Origin: Lachnospiraceae bacterium
GTDB taxonomy: Bacteria; Bacillota; Clostridia; Lachnospirales; Lachnospiraceae
Assembly: GCA_022845895.1 (NCBI GenBank)
Contig: AP025573.1
Location: 1,212,501-1,276,500, forward strand
Length of the DNA stretch: 64,000 nucleotides
Direction of reading: 5' to 3'
Shown here: piece after piece, positions 32,848-42,011 of the stretch
How the letters are laid out: each line of letters opens with the position of its first letter
Numbering within the stretch: the first letter of the stretch is position 1
Translations under genes and position numbers: made by a program
Notes under the pieces: generated by a model
What the model was told of the DNA's origin: nothing
Database searches by the model: none
The model's input: the letters and a program-made list of their open reading frames with translations, nothing else

Positions 32848-33626
32848 AGAACAGGACATGGGTGGCAGTCCTCCTTTTAGCAGTGGTTCTTGGAGCGTCG
32901 GTATACGTGCCTGTCGCTCTGTCCGGATATGAGGAAAAGAAGCTGCTTGCAGATGTACAGACAGAGCAGCTGAAGGAAGCTGCAAAACCGGAGAAGCCGT
33001 CGTCGGATACGCTAAAGAAGCTGTCTGTCATTAACAGGGCGCGCCAGACGGGAAGTGAAGTCATATCAGGAAAAGTCGTATATAGTGCGGCAGATAACAG
33101 ACCGGCAGAACTTGTGGAAAAAGGGTTTGAAAAGCTGTTACAGAGCGGCATCGTGACAGGAGAAGGGCTGACCGGAAGTATCTCGGTTAAGGAAGCGATG
33201 CGGATGTATTACGCAGAGGAGGATGCACAGCAGAAGATTCGATGCTTTTACATTGTAGCCGAGTGCAGCGGGCTTTTCTTTAGTTTTCTGATTGACGAAG
33301 AGACAGAAGTCTTGTATGAGATCAGCATATCTCCAGAAGAGGCAGGAGCCGGCATCAGGCTGACCGACAATGCCTGGGAGAAGTGGGCGGAGTATCTCGG
33401 CATTACGCTGAAAGAGATGGACAGGCAACCGATGGATGAGGTAGTCGTGTATGAGACGGAAGATCCGGATGTCTTATACATCATTTACCAGTCAGAGCTG
33501 GGAGAGGACGGCTATATCAGCCTGACGGATACTTTGTCATTAGGTCTGGATGGAGATAATTCGGCATCGACAGTAGATGATGCAACTTCGACGGGAGATA
33601 GCAGGGCATTGGATGCAACTTGGTAA
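32844..33626 (+). CDS. Membrane-anchored exported protein of unknown function
   Basis: The protein has 260 residues: one N-terminal helix (about 4-25, possibly an uncleaved signal anchor) and an exported acidic domain with mixed alpha/beta character. The last 25 residues are Ser/Thr/Asp-rich and low in complexity. The start overlaps the kinase stop by four bases (ATGA), so the three genes are one unit. By position it could modulate the kinase or act in the wall, but I recognise no family. Confidence 0.7.
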   Translation: MKNRTWVAVLLLAVVLGASVYVPVALSGYEEKKLLADVQTEQLKEAAKPEKPSSDTLKKLSVINRARQTGSEVISGKVVYSAADNRPAELVEKGFEKLLQSGIVTGEGLTGSISVKEAMRMYYAEEDAQQKIRCFYIVAECSGLFFSFLIDEETEVLYEISISPEEAGAGIRLTDNAWEKWAEYLGITLKEMDRQPMDEVVVYETEDPDVLYIIYQSELGEDGYISLTDTLSLGLDGDNSASTVDDATSTGDSRALDATW

Positions 33627-33672
33627 TACAATATCGGTGAAATGAAGATTCCTTATGAAAGGGGAGGTTTTT

Positions 33673-34518
33673 ATGAACCGATATAAATCAGAGATGCGTT
33701 CGGCGCATATCCGTGTATCCGGGAGGGAGACGGAAAAGCACAGGAAGACGGGCTGGCGGCAGAAAAGAAAGGACAAGGTTATATTTTATGGCGTCTCTGC
33801 AACCATCATCTGCCTGCTCGTCTTTATCTGCGGGTTTACATGTTTGGATAAGTACAGCGGTGTCAAGGAACAGACAATGGATCGGGCAGATGCAGGCATG
33901 CCGGGAGCAGACGTTGCGGGTGAGAAGGCAGAAACGCTGCAGAATGGGCAGGCAGATGTGTCCGCATGGAATCTGAGGCTTGTGAATGCAACACATCCGA
34001 TTACCGAAAGTTATCCTATTGACATTACGTTGCTAAAGAATGGACAATCCGTAGATTCGCGTATATATAGAGATTTGCAGGATATGATGGACGCGGCGAG
34101 GAGTGAAGGGCTTTCTCCTTACATCTGTTCTTCTTATCGGACGGCGGAAAAGCAGAGATTATTGTATGAGGCAAAGGTAGCGTCCTGCATAAAGGAGAGC
34201 GGCTCCAGAAAAGAGGCGGAAAAGAAGGCGGCCGTATGGGTCGCGCCGCCGGGTACGAGCGAACATGAGCTTGGTCTGGCTGTCGACATCGTGGCAGAGT
34301 CGTACCAGCTTCTGGACAAAGGACAGGAAGAGACGCCGGAACAAAAGTGGCTCATGGAACACTGCAGCGAATATGGATTCATCCTCCGCTACCCCACCGA
34401 CAAAAGCGATATAACGGGCATCGGCTACGAGCCGTGGCATTACCGCTATGTGGGAAAAAAGGCGGCAGAAGAAATAACGAGGCAGGGAATCTGCCTCGAA
34501 GAATACGTGAATATGTGA
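33673..34518 (+). CDS. VanY-type D-alanyl-D-alanine carboxypeptidase
   Basis: The protein has 281 residues. There is a basic N-terminus, one membrane anchor (about 38-60), a linker, and a C-terminal peptidase domain. Zinc motifs are SEHELGLAVDIV (the SxHxxGxAxD motif) and EPWHYRYVG; ICSSYRTAEKQ is the upstream substrate-side motif. It trims the terminal D-Ala of peptidoglycan stems. The start ATG 33673 follows GGGGAGG. It lies behind the two-component unit, like vanY in vancomycin-resistance clusters, but no vanHAX-like genes are present, so it is probably ordinary wall remodelling. Confidence 0.9.
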   Translation: MNRYKSEMRSAHIRVSGRETEKHRKTGWRQKRKDKVIFYGVSATIICLLVFICGFTCLDKYSGVKEQTMDRADAGMPGADVAGEKAETLQNGQADVSAWNLRLVNATHPITESYPIDITLLKNGQSVDSRIYRDLQDMMDAARSEGLSPYICSSYRTAEKQRLLYEAKVASCIKESGSRKEAEKKAAVWVAPPGTSEHELGLAVDIVAESYQLLDKGQEETPEQKWLMEHCSEYGFILRYPTDKSDITGIGYEPWHYRYVGKKAAEEITRQGICLEEYVNM

Positions 34519-34587
34519 AAAAACTGTGAACGGGGACGTGATCAAATTTAATTTTGTTACGTCCCCATTTGAGTTTTGACCTGTACC
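34515..34587. repeat. 73-nt palindromic dispersed element, copy A
   Basis: It begins on the stop codon region of the VanY gene. The core GGGGACGT...ACGTCCCC is a hairpin with further pairing (CAAA/TTTG), and the element ends TTTTGACCTGTACC. Copy B at 47301-47373 has the same length and matches at about 58 of 73 positions by hand alignment. Both lie between convergent genes, so each may also act as a terminator. Confidence 0.7.
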
Positions 34588-34597
34588 TAAACGTCGA

Positions 34598-35974
34598 TTA
34601 TACTTCCGGCAGACCGGCAAATCCTTTTGCCAGGTCGTCGTCGGACGGGATATAATCGGTCATTTCGCCGTTGTTGAATTTTTCATACGCCACCATATCG
34701 AAGTAGCCGGTCCCGGTGAGGCCGAAGACGATGGTCTTCTCTTCCCCGGTCTCTTTGCACTTCATCGCCTCATCCATGGCGGCCTTGATGGCGTGGCTGC
34801 TCTCAGGAGCAGGGAGGATGCCTTCGATACGGGCGAACTTGGTTGCGGCATCGAAGACTGCGGTCTGCTCGATGGAGATGGCTTCCATGAGCTTGTCATC
34901 GTACAACTGTGAGAGGACGGAACTCATGCCGTGGTAGCGAAGTCCTCCTGCATGGTTCGGCGACGGGATGAATCCGCTTCCGAGAGTATACATCTTGGCC
35001 AATGGGCATACCATACCGGTATCACAGAAGTCGTAGGCATATCTGCCGCGGGTAATGCTTGGGCAGCTTGCGGGTTCTACCGCTATGATCTGATAGTCCT
35101 TCTCCCCTCTTAACTTTTCGCCCATGAACGGGGAAATGAGACCTCCGAGGTTGGAGCCGCCGCCTGCACATCCGATAATGACATCAGGCGTTATGCCATA
35201 TTTGTCAAGCGCCGCTTTCGTCTCCAGTCCGATGACCGACTGGTGGAGCAGCACCTGTGACAGGACGGAGCCGAGTACATAGCGGTAGCCGTCCTGTGAG
35301 ACCGCAGCCTCGACCGCTTCAGAGATAGCACAGCCAAGACTCCCCGAAGTACCCGGATGCTCAGCGAGGATCTTGCGTCCGACATTGGTAGTCTCGGACG
35401 GAGAGGGGGTCACGTTGGCACCGTATGTCCGCATCACTTCCCGGCGGAACGGCTTCTGCTCATAAGAGCATTTGACCATGTATACCTGACAGTCCAGCCC
35501 GAGATACGCACATGCCATGGACAGGGCCGTACCCCACTGGCCGGCGCCGGTCTCTGTCGTCACGCCCTTGAGTCCCTGCTTCTTGGCATAATATGCCTGC
35601 GCGATGGCAGAGTTCAGCTTGTGGCTGCCGGAAGTATTATTGCCCTCGAACTTGTAATAGATCTTAGCCGGTGTCTGGAGCGCTTCCTCCAGGCAGTATG
35701 CCCGGACAAGCGGCGAAGGCCGGTACATCTTATAAAAATCTTGGATTTCCTGTGGTATTTCAAAGTAAGGCGTCGTATCGTCCAGCTCCTGTCTTACGAG
35801 CTCGTCGCAGAATACACCGCGAAGCTCCTCAAAGGTCATAGGCTCTAAAGTGCCTGGATTTAAGAGCGGTGCAGGCTTATTCTTCATATCGGCGCGTACA
35901 TTATACCATTCTTTTGGCATCTCACTTTCTTCAAGGTAGATTTTGTAAGGGATTTTCTTTGCTTCTTTCATCAT
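34598..35974 (-). CDS. trpB: TrpB-like pyridoxal-phosphate enzyme (TrpB2 type tryptophan synthase beta)
   Basis: The protein has 458 residues, longer than classical TrpB (about 400), as usual for the TrpB2 group. The PLP lysine motif is NNTSGSHKLNSAIAQAYY, the phosphate-binding loop is GCAGGGSNLGG, and ETGAGQWGTAL is the conserved beta-site segment. TrpB2 makes tryptophan from indole and serine, often without TrpA. The upstream T-box with a UGG specifier supports a tryptophan-related role. No other trp gene is adjacent, so salvage of external indole, plentiful in the gut, is plausible. The start follows GGAAGG; an ATG one codon later is equally possible. Confidence 0.9.
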   Translation of the reverse strand: MMKEAKKIPYKIYLEESEMPKEWYNVRADMKNKPAPLLNPGTLEPMTFEELRGVFCDELVRQELDDTTPYFEIPQEIQDFYKMYRPSPLVRAYCLEEALQTPAKIYYKFEGNNTSGSHKLNSAIAQAYYAKKQGLKGVTTETGAGQWGTALSMACAYLGLDCQVYMVKCSYEQKPFRREVMRTYGANVTPSPSETTNVGRKILAEHPGTSGSLGCAISEAVEAAVSQDGYRYVLGSVLSQVLLHQSVIGLETKAALDKYGITPDVIIGCAGGGSNLGGLISPFMGEKLRGEKDYQIIAVEPASCPSITRGRYAYDFCDTGMVCPLAKMYTLGSGFIPSPNHAGGLRYHGMSSVLSQLYDDKLMEAISIEQTAVFDAATKFARIEGILPAPESSHAIKAAMDEAMKCKETGEEKTIVFGLTGTGYFDMVAYEKFNNGEMTDYIPSDDDLAKGFAGLPEV

Positions 35975-36090
35975 GTTTTCCTTCCTTTCATTTGAGATTG
36001 ATAAATGCTAAGTCCGACAGAGAGGTTTAGCGCAGGTGTTTTCATCCCCCGGAGGGTTTTGGCTTTATAGGACGTAATTTCCTATAACGT

Positions 36091-36125
36091 AAAAAACTCC
36101 TGTCCTAAATCATTAGGACAGGAGT
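36091..36125 (-). terminator. Terminator of the T-box leader
   Basis: A 13-base stem, ACTCCTGTCCTAA with TTAGGACAGGAGT, followed by six T on the minus strand. It competes with the T-box antiterminator. Confidence 0.92.
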
Positions 36126-36380
36126 GGGTTCCTGCGGTGCCACCTAAATTCATTCTTTCGGCAGATAGGAAAAGAATGCGCTCAGACATGTACAGACATA
36201 CATGTTCCATGTGATAACGGTTGGATTCCGTCGCTCCTACTTTGACACGATACATGCCATTTTGGTTTGCCCTCGCAAGTCCATTCACTGAATCGGATAT
36301 TATCACGGTTCCACCATCACGTGACTCTCTGTAAATATACCGTTAAAGCTACTACTCTTGCTCATCGGTTCTTGATTTTG
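36091..36380 (-). promoter_or_regulatory. T-box riboswitch, tRNA-Trp specific, before trpB
   Basis: On the minus strand the leader contains AGGTGGCACCGCAG (36145-36132), the T-box antiterminator sequence that pairs with the tRNA CCA end. Stem I upstream ends in GAA-UGG-A, placing the specifier codon UGG at 36283-36281, so it reads uncharged tRNA-Trp. The alternative terminator ACTCCTGTCCTAA/TTAGGACAGGAGT with a T-run ends at 36091. Low charged tRNA-Trp should switch on trpB. Confidence 0.93.
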
Positions 36381-36384
36381 CTTT

Positions 36385-36413
36385 ATTATAATGCAGTAAT
36401 AAAGAAAAGTCAA
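36385..36413 (-). promoter_or_regulatory. Promoter of the T-box/trpB transcript
   Basis: On the minus strand TTGACT (36413-36408), 17-base spacer, TATAAT (36390-36385). Confidence 0.85.
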
Positions 36414-36626
36414 CACAATTTTTAGTTTTGAGATAATTTCATATTAAATGAGCTGAAATGTTGAAACGAAGGTTTCACGAGCACTGTTAGAGGAAAAATA
36501 GTTGAGATACATGAGGATAAGTATTAAAATTAAAATAAAACAATACGTAAACCATACAGGCACATGAGCGACTGAAGAACTAGTGAAAATGCAAGACAAT
36601 ATATAAAGATATAGGGGATAAGACAT

Positions 36627-37295
36627 ATGACAAATGTTTTAGAAGCACAGAATCTTAGTAAAGTTTATAAAACGGGTGAGGTAGAAGCTGCTGCAATCAA
36701 AGGAATTCATTTAGCTATCGAAAGGGGACTGTTTTATTCTATTATAGGAAAGAGCGGTTCCGGCAAGTCTACACTTTTACATCTGTTAAGCGGTCTTGAT
36801 AAACCGACCAGCGGAAAAGTGCTGATTGAGGGCGTGGATATACATAAGTTAAAAGACAGCGAGCTGTCAAAATTACGCAGACAGAAGATGGGATTTGTTT
36901 TTCAATCCTATAATCTGCTGCCAGAATTTTGCGTGGAAGAAAATATAAAGATGCCTTTGTATCTTAATAAGAATAAACCTGATAAAAGATATATTAAAAA
37001 GATTATGGAAATGCTGGATATCGCAGACTTAAGGCTGAAATTTCCAAATCAGCTGTCTGGAGGTGAACAACAAAGAGTAGCGCTTGCCAGAGCGTTAGCA
37101 GCCAGGCCGAGCATAATTTTTGCTGACGAACCTACAGGGAATCTGGACGTGGAAACAAGCAAAAAGGTTATTTATCTTCTGAAGGCTATGCAACGTGAGT
37201 TTGACCAGACAGTGCTGCTTGTAACCCATGACATGGAAATTGCAGAACAGGCAGACAAATCAATTCGTTTACAAGATGGAATGATTATAGGATGA
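36627..37295 (+). CDS. ABC exporter ATP-binding protein (MacB/LolD type), A+T-rich island
   Basis: The protein has 222 residues: Walker [27 protein letters not shown], signature [16 protein letters not shown], Walker [13 protein letters not shown]-loop LVTHD. The gene and its permease partner are visibly richer in A+T and use more A/T-ending codons than the genes around them, as is the 200-base region upstream, suggesting transfer. No two-component genes accompany it here. Ribosome site AGGGGATAAG. Confidence 0.92.
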   Translation: MTNVLEAQNLSKVYKTGEVEAAAIKGIHLAIERGLFYSIIGKSGSGKSTLLHLLSGLDKPTSGKVLIEGVDIHKLKDSELSKLRRQKMGFVFQSYNLLPEFCVEENIKMPLYLNKNKPDKRYIKKIMEMLDIADLRLKFPNQLSGGEQQRVALARALAARPSIIFADEPTGNLDVETSKKVIYLLKAMQREFDQTVLLVTHDMEIAEQADKSIRLQDGMIIG

Positions 37296-37302
37296 AAATA
37301 CT

Positions 37303-39876
37303 ATGAGAAAAATTGCTTTAAAAAGTATAAGAGGAAAAAAAAGAGAGACGAGGCTGTTGACAGGAATGCTGATACTGATTTATGCTGTCAATTTTATGCT
37401 CGTTATATTTGCAGGAAGTTTTGAAAAAACTTTAGAAGAGAACCGCTATGAGAAATATGGGGAATGGTCCGGAGCAGCCATAGGTGCTGACATTAATTTA
37501 AAGGACACTTTGGAAACTCAGAAAGATGTCTATAGTATAGGCGCTATGGAGACCGGTGGCAATGTACGTGTAGAGGGTAAGGATTGCGGCAAAGTTGGAA
37601 CTGTGGACAAGACAGCGAGGGAACTTGCCCGTTTGGAGCTGGAAGACGGGAAATGGCCCGTGACAGAGACAGAGGCAGCGCTGCCGTCTTCAATTGTGAA
37701 ACAGCTTGACGGAACTGTTGATATTGGTGATAAAGTATCTTTGGATTATGCTGAAGGAAGCCGGAAGTCTGGGAGAGAGGTCATTATAACCGGTATTATC
37801 AAGACATGGGGAACAGACTGGACAGTAGACAGGTCTTTGCTCCCATCTGTGATTCAAGGCAAGAATTCCAAGACAGTTGCCGAAAGTGATAATAGCATCA
37901 CTTATTTTTTTAAAACTTCAGATATGAATGCAGGCAGTCTTAACAATCTGTCTGCACGGATTGGTCAGAATAGTGAGGCAGAGTTTGTTTTTAATGAAGA
38001 GGCGTATCCCGGGAATATGAGCCTGGCAGCTACACTGTCTGAGGACGGGAAACAGGTCATGTTTTTGATTCTTGTCTCTACTATTATTATCGGATATTTA
38101 TTGACGGTGTTTGCAAAAAACGAGAGATACAGTCTGCTGATTCTCCGAGGTTTGGGAGCCGGAAGGGGGCAGATATTGCTGCTGACCTTGTGGAAATGTG
38201 TATATTTCCTGGGCTTCTCTGTACTTGCAGGAGCCATGATTGGTTCTGCAGGAAGTATTGCTTTATTGAGTATTGTCAAATCAGTAATGGGCATATCCGT
38301 ATTTTATGAGATTAAGTGGCTGAACATATTGCAGATAGGGGGTGCCTGTGCTATTGTCTTCGTGATTGGATATCTGGGCATGGCAATGCAGGTCTGTATG
38401 ATGGAAATCATGTCTTCATATAAGGAAGACAGCGAAAGATACGAAAAAAAGGTATTAGATATTAAAAGAGCTGAATATCATACGATAAAAAGCATGGTGA
38501 AGCGAAATAGAAGGTTCTATAGGGACAGGATCGGTTTTAGGGCCGGCATATCTATAATCGTTATTGTCATTTCAGCAGTCTGCACATACCTGTTTATAAA
38601 ATCTGAGTCGGATTATCGTTTTTGGAAGGAACAGAAAGGATATAATTATCTGTTTCAAACGCCTGATCTGACAGAAGGAATATCAGATGTGGACATTGAT
38701 AACATAAAAGATATTCCGGGCATAGAAACGGCAGAATACGAAAAGTTTCTCAACTGTTCAGGAAAGGAACAGATGATTACGATTAGCTGGAATGGCTGGA
38801 AGGACAGTGAATATGTCAGGACATACCGGCGTTACGCTCAAGTCCACAATAGTACAGAGCCGTACGATAAAGAGGGTGATTACTTTACACTCAATGAAAT
38901 CCGGGGAGTCAGCCCGCAAGAGAAAGAAAGGCTGTCCGGCTATCAGGATGCGGTTGCTGACGGTGAGCTGGATGAGGATGCGTTTAATGAGGGGGAAGAA
39001 TGCATACTGTTTTTATCTCCATATCAAATCCGGGATGTTGGCACGGACATCATCGATAAAGAGCCGGTTTATATAGACCCGGAAGGCTCGGTTGAGAAAA
39101 GACACATATATACATACGAAGAGGATAATCCCATACAGCCTGGAACATATATCAATATATCTTCTCCATGGGGGACGAGAAAGATAAAAGTAGGTGGTAT
39201 CATATATGCCGCCCCACAGTATGGAGAACAGGTTATAGCCGTCGGGGAAAGATTCCTGGATAAACTTTGTGGAATTGAGGATGAAAACCTTTATAATTCA
39301 GTTCGATTTCCATATTCGGAGGATGCGGATTTTGAAGAAATGGACATTGCAATAGCAGATTTTTTCAGCACGATGCATAATGGTGAAGGGCTGGTTAACG
39401 AAAGAAACATATATGAGGAGATACGCGGACAGCTCGTTTCGGATATATTCCGCATGGTGGTAATTATAACGGCTGTATGGCTGCTGTACTTATTAATTAT
39501 GTATCAGGGCAATGCGGGTCATCTCAATTATGAAAGAAAAAGGATAGGCATACTCCAGACTTTGGGAATAAGTAAATCCGATTTGAAGAAAATGTACTAT
39601 TATGAATATCTATACGAGTCAGTCATTATTACAGGGGCAGGAGCGCTTATCTGTTCTGCTTGGTTTGTTTTCAGATTACGTGTCGCTACAAGTTTTGACA
39701 GCATGAAAACTTTTAAGCTTGCTGTAATGAGTAACACGGGAGATCTCTCCGATTTTGCTTTTTCTGTTCTGACAGCGGTTGTAGTATGTGCCGGAATTAG
39801 TCTGATCACGATATATGTACCGGTAAAACGTATACTCAGAAACAGTATCATAACTAATATCAGAAGACTGCATTAG
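37303..39876 (+). CDS. FtsX-fold ABC exporter permease, A+T-rich island
   Basis: The protein has 857 residues with the same double plan as the permease at 23587: an N-terminal helix, a first outside domain (about 45-240), three helices (about 247-365), a large acidic outside domain (about 430-700) and a final three-helix FtsX domain with YERKRIGILQTLGISKSDLKKMYYYEY. It starts seven bases after the ATPase gene. Likely exports or protects against a peptide or lipid-active compound; the substrate cannot be read from sequence. Confidence 0.88.
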   Translation: MRKIALKSIRGKKRETRLLTGMLILIYAVNFMLVIFAGSFEKTLEENRYEKYGEWSGAAIGADINLKDTLETQKDVYSIGAMETGGNVRVEGKDCGKVGTVDKTARELARLELEDGKWPVTETEAALPSSIVKQLDGTVDIGDKVSLDYAEGSRKSGREVIITGIIKTWGTDWTVDRSLLPSVIQGKNSKTVAESDNSITYFFKTSDMNAGSLNNLSARIGQNSEAEFVFNEEAYPGNMSLAATLSEDGKQVMFLILVSTIIIGYLLTVFAKNERYSLLILRGLGAGRGQILLLTLWKCVYFLGFSVLAGAMIGSAGSIALLSIVKSVMGISVFYEIKWLNILQIGGACAIVFVIGYLGMAMQVCMMEIMSSYKEDSERYEKKVLDIKRAEYHTIKSMVKRNRRFYRDRIGFRAGISIIVIVISAVCTYLFIKSESDYRFWKEQKGYNYLFQTPDLTEGISDVDIDNIKDIPGIETAEYEKFLNCSGKEQMITISWNGWKDSEYVRTYRRYAQVHNSTEPYDKEGDYFTLNEIRGVSPQEKERLSGYQDAVADGELDEDAFNEGEECILFLSPYQIRDVGTDIIDKEPVYIDPEGSVEKRHIYTYEEDNPIQPGTYINISSPWGTRKIKVGGIIYAAPQYGEQVIAVGERFLDKLCGIEDENLYNSVRFPYSEDADFEEMDIAIADFFSTMHNGEGLVNERNIYEEIRGQLVSDIFRMVVIITAVWLLYLLIMYQGNAGHLNYERKRIGILQTLGISKSDLKKMYYYEYLYESVIITGAGALICSAWFVFRLRVATSFDSMKTFKLAVMSNTGDLSDFAFSVLTAVVVCAGISLITIYVPVKRILRNSIITNIRRLH

Positions 39877-39931
39877 CGCATTCATGTGGATGATGGGAAA
39901 CAAGAGTATGAATGACCGCGTGCAGTAGTGG

Positions 39932-39970
39932 AACAGGGCGTGTTGAAGTTGGGAAACACGCCCTGTTTTT
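39932..39970. terminator. Intrinsic terminator between the ABC permease and rarA
   Basis: AACAGGGCGTGTT pairs with AACACGCCCTGTT and is followed by T residues; it lies between convergent genes. Confidence 0.85.
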
Positions 39971-40008
39971 GGTAGGATGCTGCTTTTAACGGCATTATGG
40001 GTACTGCT

Positions 40009-41340
40009 TCAGAATCCGGGCTCTATTTGATTCCTATAGGTCCGGATCTGCTGCAGCCGTTGTCTGACAGGGGCTTCGGCTCCTTCTTCGGTAGGATGGT
40101 AATAGGTCGTGCCTGCAAGGCTGTCAGGCATGCACTGCATGTCGGTCAGCTTATCGGCGCTATCGTGGGCGTATTGATAGCCGACTCCGTAGCGCAGGTC
40201 TTTCATCAGCGCAGTCGGCGCATTGCGCAGCTGGAGCGGCACCGGCTCCGCCAGACGTTCCTGGGCATCCTTGCGGCATGTCTCATAAGCGACATACAGG
40301 GAATTGGATTTCGGAGCCATGGACAAGTAGGTCACGACATGGGTGAGGTGGACATTACACTCGGGCATCCCAAGGAAATGGCAGGCCTGATAGCCCGCCA
40401 CGGCCAGAGGCAGAGCCTGGCTGTCCGCCATGCCCACGTCCTCGCTGGCAAAGCGCACGAGCCGCCGGGCGACATAGAGCGGGTCCTCTCCGGCCTCCAG
40501 CATCCGGGCCAGCCAGTATATGGCGGCGTCCGGATCGCTGTTGCGCATCGATTTGTGCAGGGCCGATATGAGATTATAATGCTCCTCCCCATTCTTATCG
40601 TAGAGCAGGGATTTCCTGCTGATACATTGTTCGATGGACGACTTCGTGACAAGCGTCTTTTCAGGGGTGATTTCCCCGTTGAGGACAGCCATCTCCAGCG
40701 TATTCAGAGCAGTACGCGCGTCCCCGTTGGCAAAGCCCGCTATCATCCGCAGAGAGTCTTCAGAGATATCCACATCCAGATTCCCGAACCCGGAAGGAGA
40801 GGCAAGCGCGTGGCAAAGCAGGTGAAGCAGGTCGTCCTCTGACAGGGCATGGAGCACGAACACCTTGCATCTGGACAGGAGAGCGGCATTGATCTCGAAC
40901 GAAGGATTTTCCGTCGTCGCCCCTATTAGGATGATGCTGCCCTTCTCCACATACGGCAGAAACGCATCCTGCTGGGCTTTGTTGAAACGATGGATCTCAT
41001 CGACAAAGACGAGGGTGCGGATGCCGGCATGCCGGTCCTTTTCCGCCTTGGTCATCACTTCCTTGATTTCCTTTATGCCGCTGGTGACAGCGCTGAAATC
41101 GATAAAATCGGCTTTCGTCCTTCCCGCGATGATACGGGCCAGCGTGGTCTTCCCGACACCCGGAGGTCCCCAGAATATCATGGAAGATATCTGGTCCTTG
41201 TCGATGAGCTGCCTCAGCAGCTTTCCGGGGCCGAGCAGGTGTTCCTGCCCGGCGAATTCATCGAGGCTTCCGGGGCGTAGGCGGCTGGCAAGCGGGGTGA
41301 TTGCCCGTTCATTATCAAAAAGTGAAATCTGTTCCATCAT
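40009..41340 (-). CDS. rarA: Replication-associated recombination protein A (MgsA/RarA) AAA+ ATPase
   Basis: The protein has 443 residues, the normal family length. Walker A is GPPGVGKTT, Walker B FVDEIHRFN, sensor 1 GATTENPSF, and the clamp-loader-like second half includes ALHKSMRNSDPDAAIYWLARM and the RFASEDVGMAD motif, both family hallmarks. RarA acts at stalled replication forks with SSB and the clamp loader. The ribosome site AAGGAGCC precedes two adjacent ATGs. It is a single-gene unit. Confidence 0.95.
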   Translation of the reverse strand: MMEQISLFDNERAITPLASRLRPGSLDEFAGQEHLLGPGKLLRQLIDKDQISSMIFWGPPGVGKTTLARIIAGRTKADFIDFSAVTSGIKEIKEVMTKAEKDRHAGIRTLVFVDEIHRFNKAQQDAFLPYVEKGSIILIGATTENPSFEINAALLSRCKVFVLHALSEDDLLHLLCHALASPSGFGNLDVDISEDSLRMIAGFANGDARTALNTLEMAVLNGEITPEKTLVTKSSIEQCISRKSLLYDKNGEEHYNLISALHKSMRNSDPDAAIYWLARMLEAGEDPLYVARRLVRFASEDVGMADSQALPLAVAGYQACHFLGMPECNVHLTHVVTYLSMAPKSNSLYVAYETCRKDAQERLAEPVPLQLRNAPTALMKDLRYGVGYQYAHDSADKLTDMQCMPDSLAGTTYYHPTEEGAEAPVRQRLQQIRTYRNQIEPGF

Positions 41341-41438
41341 ACTGGCGGCTCCTTATCTACATGATAAATCTATATATTCTATTATACCAAACATACGTTC
41401 AGAATGGAATAGGAATTGGGAAAAAAGATGTGGGATGT

Positions 41439-41467
41439 TTGCAGTTGATACAAAGTCTCTGTATAAT
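41439..41467 (+). promoter_or_regulatory. Promoter of the barnase/barstar pair
   Basis: TTGCAG (41439-41444), 17-base spacer, TATAAT (41462-41467), 36 bases before the ribonuclease start. Confidence 0.65.
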
Positions 41468-41503
41468 AGTAATATCAAACCATAATAAGCAGAAAGGGGA
41501 AGC

Positions 41504-41998
41504 ATGAACAGAAAGATACGCTATCTGGCAGGAATCGCCGCCCTGCTGCTCTGCCTGCTGGCCGGGGGCTGTGGCGGTCCGGCAACGGGCAGTACGTCCG
41601 GCGGCGGAACCGTTCAGGAGACAGGAAGAAGGAATGAGACGGTCAAGGTAGAGGAGGCCGGCACATATACTTCAAAAGCAGAGGTTGCGGCTTATATTCA
41701 TACCTATGGCCGGCTTCCGGATAACTTCATCACGAAGAAGGAGGCAAAAGCGCATGGATGGGACAGTAAAAAAGGGAATCTGGGCGAAGCTGCACCGGGG
41801 AAAAGCATCGGAGGGGACCATTTTGGCAATTATGAAGGCCTTCTGCCTGAGAAGCCCGGCCGGAACTATTATGAGTGCGATATTGACGGTGACGGCGGTT
41901 ACCGGGGAGCCAAAAGGATTATCTATTCGGATGACGGGCTGATCTACTACACGGAAGACCATTATGAAAGCTTTGAGTTATTATACGAAGAAGAATGA
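41504..41998 (+). CDS. Secreted barnase-family ribonuclease
   Basis: The protein has 164 residues: an N-terminal signal with a lipobox-like LAGGC, a Gly/Thr-rich linker, then a complete barnase domain. The catalytic set is present: Glu in NYYECDIDG (barnase E73), the two Arg in GYRGAKRIIYS (R83, R87) and His in TEDHYESF (H102). GKSIGGDHFGNYEG is the substrate-side loop. The enzyme cuts RNA and may act as a toxin toward competitors or in scavenging. Its inhibitor follows at once, as is usual. Confidence 0.92.
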   Translation: MNRKIRYLAGIAALLLCLLAGGCGGPATGSTSGGGTVQETGRRNETVKVEEAGTYTSKAEVAAYIHTYGRLPDNFITKKEAKAHGWDSKKGNLGEAAPGKSIGGDHFGNYEGLLPEKPGRNYYECDIDGDGGYRGAKRIIYSDDGLIYYTEDHYESFELLYEEE

Positions 41999-42011
41999 CA
42001 GGAGGGTTAAA

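Noticed and set aside
30754..34518. Vancomycin-resistance gene cluster
   Set aside because: A two-component system and VanY-type enzyme are present, but there is no D-Ala-D-Lac/D-Ser ligase, dehydrogenase or VanX-type dipeptidase.
36444..36626. 60-residue minus-strand frame before the A+T-rich ABC genes
   Set aside because: Hydrophobic but low-complexity, A+T-driven, with no ribosome site; more likely noncoding promoter region.
41964..42011. Longer N-terminus for the barstar-like protein
   Set aside because: The extra 16 codons overlap the ribonuclease gene and lack a ribosome site, while AGGAGGG sits right before the ATG at 42012.
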